This document shows, one piece after another, positions 20,914-24,687 of a DNA stretch of 24,687 bases. The translations under genes and the position numbers were made by a program. Source of the DNA: a virus; IMG/VR virus record IMGVR_UViG_3300049491_001027, positions 1 to 24,687 of that record; one strand, 5' to 3'. Each line of letters opens with the position of its first letter. The first letter of the stretch is position 1. The notes beneath the pieces are model-generated. The model saw only the letters and a list, made by a program, of their open reading frames with translations. It was not told the DNA's origin and did not search any database.

Positions 20914-20915
20914 CC

Positions 20916-22367
20916 ATGGCTGGGTTCACGGTGACCGACGCGGGGTTCTCGGTCCCCCGCCTTCCCGAGGCCCGCGCTCGCGTCGTCGAGCTGTGGCGCG
21001 GCGTGTACGGCGAGGACGCGCGCACCGACTCGGCTTGCCCCGACGGGCTGATGATCGACACGATCGCGCTGCTGCTCGCGCTGTCGTGGCAGGGCTCCGG
21101 CGCGAGCTCGAGTAACGCCTACCTCCGCCAGTCGCGGGGCGTGTTCGTCGACCGCTGCCTCGACATCTTCGCGCGTCGGCGACTCACCGCGCGAGCGTCG
21201 ACGGCGTCGCTGGTCCTGTACGGCACGGACGCGACGGTGGTCCCGAGCGGGACCCAGGCACGCACCGCGGTCGGCGGTGTGTTCGGGACGGACGCGGCGG
21301 CAACGATCGGCTCCGGTGACCTCGTGTGGGTGGTCCGGGTGGACACGATCGCGAACTCGGTCAACTACGCGATCACGGTCGACGCGGTCGTCTCGACGTA
21401 CTCCGCGGACGGCTCGGCCACGCGCGACGAGATCGTCGACGGTCTCATCGCCGAGCTCGCCGGCGACGGTACCACCGCCTACGACGGCGGCGACGATGCC
21501 GACGGGCGCGCCCGGATCGTCGTCGAGTCTGACACGGCGATCGCCGTGTCGTCCGGCGCTCGGCTGACGACGTTCCCCGCGGTGCGCGTCGCCGCGACCG
21601 CGACCGCGACCGGAGTCATCCAGGCGCTGGCGACGACGATCGCCACGATCAACACGCCGGTCTCCGGGCTCGTCGGCGTGACGAACACAGCCGACGCGGT
21701 GGTCGGGCGCGCCGTCGAAACCGACCAGGAGTTCAAGGCTCGGCACTGGGCGACGCTCAGCGCCAACGCGGCACGCAGCCCCGACGCGATCGCGGCGCGC
21801 CTCATGAGTGAGTCGGGCCCGGACGGCGTCGAGATCGCTCGCGTCTACGAGAACGAGTCGAGCGTGCCCGTCGGGCTGCGACCGGCTCACAGCTTCGAGA
21901 CGTTCGTGCTCGGTGGCGACGACGACGAGATCGCGGAGTTGATCTGGTCGCAGAAGCCGATGGGAATCGCCGCGTACGGAACGACGACCGTCAACGTGCG
22001 CGGCGCCGATGGCCGGCTCCACCCGATCGGCTTCACGCGCCCGACGGTGCTCTACCTGCATCTCCGCGTGACTGTCGTCGGCGGCGAGGGATACCCCTCG
22101 AGCGGGACTCCGCTCACGACGATCCGTGACGCGATCGCGTCGTGGCTCGGCGACGGCGGAGGCGGCGAGCTGCAGCTCGGGCAGGACTTCTACCGCTTCA
22201 GTCTCGGGCAGCCGGTCGCCGCCGCTGTCCCCGGCATCGTGTCGCTCGCCATCGAGACCGACACGACGGCAGCCCCCGGCGATATCCCGACGTTCTCCTC
22301 GGCTGACATTACCGTCGCCGAGGGCGAGATCCTCCGCTCCGATGCGAGCAGAATCGAGGTGCTCTGA
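20916..22367 (+). CDS. Baseplate J-like protein (wedge) with an inserted beta module
   Basis: 483 residues, the usual baseplate J length or a little longer. An N-terminal helix region (ARVVELWRGVYGEDARTDSA, LMIDTIALLLALSWQGSG) is followed by the 'R.g.~Ld......r~~a~~a' turn (VDRCLDIFARRRLTARASTA). At ~138-232 is an extra module (YAITVDAVVSTYSADG to LTTFPAVRVAA). PVSGLVGVTNTADAVVGRAV, ETDQEFKARHWATL and IARVYENESS follow the Baseplate_J core, ending with the VAAAVPGIVSLAIETD strand. It links the inner baseplate to the wedges and triggers sheath contraction. Confidence 0.8.
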   Translation: MAGFTVTDAGFSVPRLPEARARVVELWRGVYGEDARTDSACPDGLMIDTIALLLALSWQGSGASSSNAYLRQSRGVFVDRCLDIFARRRLTARASTASLVLYGTDATVVPSGTQARTAVGGVFGTDAAATIGSGDLVWVVRVDTIANSVNYAITVDAVVSTYSADGSATRDEIVDGLIAELAGDGTTAYDGGDDADGRARIVVESDTAIAVSSGARLTTFPAVRVAATATATGVIQALATTIATINTPVSGLVGVTNTADAVVGRAVETDQEFKARHWATLSANAARSPDAIAARLMSESGPDGVEIARVYENESSVPVGLRPAHSFETFVLGGDDDEIAELIWSQKPMGIAAYGTTTVNVRGADGRLHPIGFTRPTVLYLHLRVTVVGGEGYPSSGTPLTTIRDAIASWLGDGGGGELQLGQDFYRFSLGQPVAAAVPGIVSLAIETDTTAAPGDIPTFSSADITVAEGEILRSDASRIEVL

Positions 22368-23683
22368 TGGCCAGCGAAACCGGCGTCAATCTCCGTGTCC
22401 TCCCAGCCTCGTTCTTGGCAGCGTATGCGGCGCTGCTCGAGGCGAAGGTCGACGCGACCAATCAGTACGACGAGAGCGACGCGGCGACCCGAGCTGTCGC
22501 AGCGTGGCCGACGCTGGTCGACGACTTCATGATCGCGTGCCAGGAGGCGCTGCAGGACCTCTACCGCGGCACCGGTTCACCCGAAGGCGTCGTGGTGGCG
22601 CCCGTGGGCGCCCGTTACATCCGCGAAGACGGCGGCGTCGGGACAACGATCTACGTGAAGGAGACCGGTTCGCTCGCCGAGGGCTGGTCGCCGCTCACGT
22701 CGGCCGCGAGCGCGAACGGGATCCCGCTCGGCAGCCACACAGCGCGCTCGATCGTCGGGCGCGCCGCCAACAGCTCGGGCGATGCGGCGGACATCGCCGG
22801 CGGTGGCTCGGCTGCTGACGTGCACGTCTTCAGCGACAACGGTACGACGGTGGCATCGCGCTCGCTGCTGACGATCCTCGACTCGGACGCGAGTCGGTGG
22901 TCCACCGTGCAAGACATCGACATGGGCGCGTGGTCGTCGACCGACTTCACGAGCGGCGGTGACGGCACCGTGAGCGTCGGCGGCCTGACGTGGAACAAGG
23001 CGAACGTCACCGCCGCTGACGGTGCCCCCGGGTACTTCCGGCGCAACGCGTCCGACGTCGGCGACGACGGCGGCGGTGGCGTCCGCATCCTGCACGACGC
23101 CTCGCTCTCGACGACGCTCACCACCTCGGCGAACTCCGCACCGCACCTGTGGATCACGCTGGCATCGCTCGACGCTGCCTACGACGAGACCGCCGAGTAC
23201 GTCCTCCAGCTGCACGTCACTCGGTTGACCGAGTCGGGGTCGATCACGAACTCGCAGCCAACGCGGCTCGCGATGCTGCTGCACGCGCCATCAGGCACAC
23301 CGACAGGAACGGCTGCCCGCGTCGCTGGCGTTTCGTACCGACGCAATGGATCCGGCGATTGGCGGCCGAACATCGAGACCAACGGTACCACCGACACTTC
23401 GCGCTCCGATCAGTCGTACAGCACGAGTAACGTGCTGTCGCTGCACTTTGGACCGCGCGGCTTGCTCGGCTTCAGCGGGTTGTACTCCGGCGGGTGGCCG
23501 ACGTTCGCGTCGCTGACGAGCGTCGGATTCCGTGCGTCGTCGCAGTCGAGCCCGAACTGGGTCGACGTCTACAATCACCGCAACACCCGCGTTGCGCTCG
23601 TCGCCGCAAGCGGTGTGTCGAACACCGGTTCGATCGACGTCATGTTTCGGCGCATGCGCCTGCTCCGTCGGAGGGCCGCGTGA
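22367..23683 (+). CDS. Fibre/receptor-binding-type tail protein placed between J and I
   Basis: 438 residues. Residues 1-66 are helical. At ~67-105 is the phage-fibre motif GSPEGVVVAPVGARYIREDG then TTIYVKETGSLAEGWSPL, commonly found at attachment regions of fibres ('G.P.G...A..G..y.r.dG...~~yvK..g....GW'). From ~170 on is a long beta-rich Ser/Gly/Asn domain with NAPHLWITL-type strands, consistent with a lectin-like or jelly-roll host-binding domain. Fibre genes usually come after tail protein I, so this position is unusual. A baseplate-anchored short spike is the main alternative. Confidence 0.6.
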   Translation: MASETGVNLRVLPASFLAAYAALLEAKVDATNQYDESDAATRAVAAWPTLVDDFMIACQEALQDLYRGTGSPEGVVVAPVGARYIREDGGVGTTIYVKETGSLAEGWSPLTSAASANGIPLGSHTARSIVGRAANSSGDAADIAGGGSAADVHVFSDNGTTVASRSLLTILDSDASRWSTVQDIDMGAWSSTDFTSGGDGTVSVGGLTWNKANVTAADGAPGYFRRNASDVGDDGGGGVRILHDASLSTTLTTSANSAPHLWITLASLDAAYDETAEYVLQLHVTRLTESGSITNSQPTRLAMLLHAPSGTPTGTAARVAGVSYRRNGSGDWRPNIETNGTTDTSRSDQSYSTSNVLSLHFGPRGLLGFSGLYSGGWPTFASLTSVGFRASSQSSPNWVDVYNHRNTRVALVAASGVSNTGSIDVMFRRMRLLRRRAA

Positions 23684-24390
23684 CCTCGACGTGGGGATTC
23701 CTGTGGGGTTCGGCGTGGGGTTCGGCCACGCTGTGGAACTCACCCGACCCCGACGCGCTCGACGACCAGCGCGCCGCGATCCCGCCTGGCGACCTCGATG
23801 CGGTGGCGACGGCGATCGAACGCATCTGGAAGCAATACGACGTCACGGAGACGTGGGTCGCCTACGCGACCGCACTCGGCGGAGCGTTCGGCGACGTCGA
23901 ACAGGTCACCGGACAGTTCGAGGTTCAGCGCTACGTGGGGACGGCCGTCGGGACGTACCTCGATCAGATCGGCGCGCTCGTGAACCTCCCGCGCAGCGGC
24001 TGGACGACCGACGATGACTACCGGCTCGCCATCATCGCCGAGGCGCTGTCGCGCGTGACGTCGGGCGCGGCGGACGAGATCATCGACGTCGCGATCCGAA
24101 TCGCTCCCGACGGGGCAACGGTGCAGTACCGCGAGCCGGCGCCGGCGTCGTTCGTGCTTACGGTCCCGGACCTCGACCCGAACCGCTGGGCGCTGATGCT
24201 CGACGTAATGGCCGACATGCCTCCGGCCGGAGTCGGCGCGTGGCTCGAGACGTGGTCGTCGTCGACCACCGCCGGGTGGGACTACGCGGCTTCGCCGGGC
24301 TCCGTGTCCCCGGTTGCGTCGTGGTCGTACAGCGGGGGCGGAACGGCCGGCGTGCTGGCCCCTTGGTCCTACCGCGCCGCGATCGGGTAG
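23680..24390 (+). CDS. Tail protein I-like/DUF2612-type baseplate protein
   Basis: 236 residues, GTGA overlap with the fibre gene, SD GGAGGG. Opens with a Trp/Gly stretch (TWGFLWGSAWGSATLW, encoded by a 12-bp direct repeat at 23703-23726). Then a helical part and YVGTAVGTYLDQIGALVNLP, SGWTTDDDYRLAIIAEALSR, VTSGAADEIIDVAI fit the 'qyaGa.Ld.lG..v...R.g.~Dd.yR..i.~ei....S.Gt.~dii' signature of tail protein I / DUF2612. The C-terminus is Ser/Trp/Tyr-rich. It joins the wedge to fibres. Its TAG stop begins the next gene's -10-like box. Confidence 0.7.
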   Translation: MTSTWGFLWGSAWGSATLWNSPDPDALDDQRAAIPPGDLDAVATAIERIWKQYDVTETWVAYATALGGAFGDVEQVTGQFEVQRYVGTAVGTYLDQIGALVNLPRSGWTTDDDYRLAIIAEALSRVTSGAADEIIDVAIRIAPDGATVQYREPAPASFVLTVPDLDPNRWALMLDVMADMPPAGVGAWLETWSSSTTAGWDYAASPGSVSPVASWSYSGGGTAGVLAPWSYRAAIG

Positions 24391-24393
24391 AGT
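24388..24393 (+). promoter_or_regulatory. -10-like TAGAGT overlapping a stop codon
   Basis: TAGAGT begins with the TAG stop of the tail protein I gene and ends 6 nt before the ATG at 24400. TTGGTC at 24363-24368 is a possible but badly spaced -35 (19 nt). Confidence 0.5.
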
Positions 24394-24399
24394 CGGCCG

Positions 24400-24687
24400 A
24401 TGCCAAGGCCATCGACCGAGCTCGACGAATGGGCGTCCGCGGGGCTGTACACCGACCCCGGCCAGCCGTGGGACGGACAGTCCCGGCTCGACGATGCGGC
24501 CGTCGCTGCGCTCGCGGCTGAGGGGTTCACGCCCGGCGTACCGACCGACGCGCCCGGGTTCAACTCCTGGCTTCGCCGAACGTGGCAGTGGATCGACTGG
24601 CTGGCCGACGGCTCGGCGCTCGGGGCCGAGGACGCCCACCTCGTCGAGACCACGTCGACGGGGGCCACGACGATCGCGCAGGTGACG
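24400..24687 (+). CDS. N-terminus of a tail appendage (fibre-type) protein, cut by the window edge
   Basis: 96 residues visible, the frame running to the last base. Opens MPRPSTELDEWASAGLYTDP; then GFTPGVPTDAPGFNSWLRRT and WQWIDWLADGSA. The 'GF..G.p..A...N..L..t..WI..L' pattern is typical of the baseplate-attachment N-terminus of phage tail appendage proteins. It follows tail protein I, where the fibre is expected. The start is fixed by the -10-like box at 6 nt. The receptor-binding part lies beyond the window. Confidence 0.65.
   Translation, partial: MPRPSTELDEWASAGLYTDPGQPWDGQSRLDDAAVAALAAEGFTPGVPTDAPGFNSWLRRTWQWIDWLADGSALGAEDAHLVETTSTGATTIAQVT

Noticed and set aside
23703-23726. 12-bp direct repeat considered as an insertion footprint
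   Set aside because: It encodes a repeated WGSA in the Trp-rich start of tail protein I and has no element between copies.
254-24668. Many long open frames on the minus strand (for example 1485-2546, 2797-4152, 16220-18025, 20520-22061)
   Set aside because: High GC leaves several frames open. These translate to Arg-rich, low-complexity sequence, lie antisense to clear phage genes and have no good start context.

Overview
The window is the late (virion-building) region of a contractile-tailed phage or prophage from a high-GC host (about 70% GC by eye). Every gene I can support lies on the + strand. Stop codons are TGA or TAG; I saw no TAA stop among them. The best host clue is the lipoprotein at 14530-15081: a short lipoprotein signal, a long Thr/Ser/Asp-rich linker and a 14-cysteine C-terminal region. 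This style is common in Myxococcota, especially Nannocystis-like bacteria, so a myxobacterial host is inferred but not proven. No integrase, terminase, tRNA, attachment site, insertion sequence or CRISPR array is visible. Both window edges cut through genes, and there is no gene-free stretch longer than 300 bases.

Layout. 3-2660: end of a probable scaffold/protease-type gene, an enlarged head cement protein and the major capsid protein, followed by a terminator hairpin. 2776-5661: connector, neck and tail-terminator genes. 5667-10073: sheath, tube, two chaperone-like genes and the tape measure. 10086-12199: baseplate Dit-like protein, plug and hub. 12229-18636: an accessory island of 16 non-structural genes set between the hub and the spike. 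18657-19801: an amidase endolysin and a small basic protein. 19798-24687: spike, gp25-like wedge, baseplate J, a fibre-like protein, tail protein I and the start of another tail appendage gene. The core order matches the Pam3-like plan (DUF2184 capsid, DUF3383 sheath, DUF3277 tube).

The island holds two tightly overlapping operons. Each is headed by a copy of a nearly identical 28-bp promoter (12503-12530 and 15494-15521). Operon 1 encodes an unknown 217-aa protein, a minimal family X DNA polymerase-like nucleotidyltransferase, three small unknown or membrane proteins, the lipoprotein and another unknown. Operon 2 encodes small zinc-binding proteins, a LexA-like winged-helix DNA-binding protein, an HNH nuclease, a MazG-like protein, a DUF5131 (Gp37/Gp68) protein and a Cys-rich protein.

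Expression pattern. About eleven genes have a -10-like hexamer (TAnnnT or close) exactly 6-7 nt before the start codon and mostly no Shine-Dalgarno (SD) sequence. This is the geometry of leaderless transcription. The other genes mostly overlap their upstream neighbour (ATGA or GTGA) and carry purine-rich SD sequences. The phage therefore seems to combine leaderless block-leading genes with translationally coupled followers.
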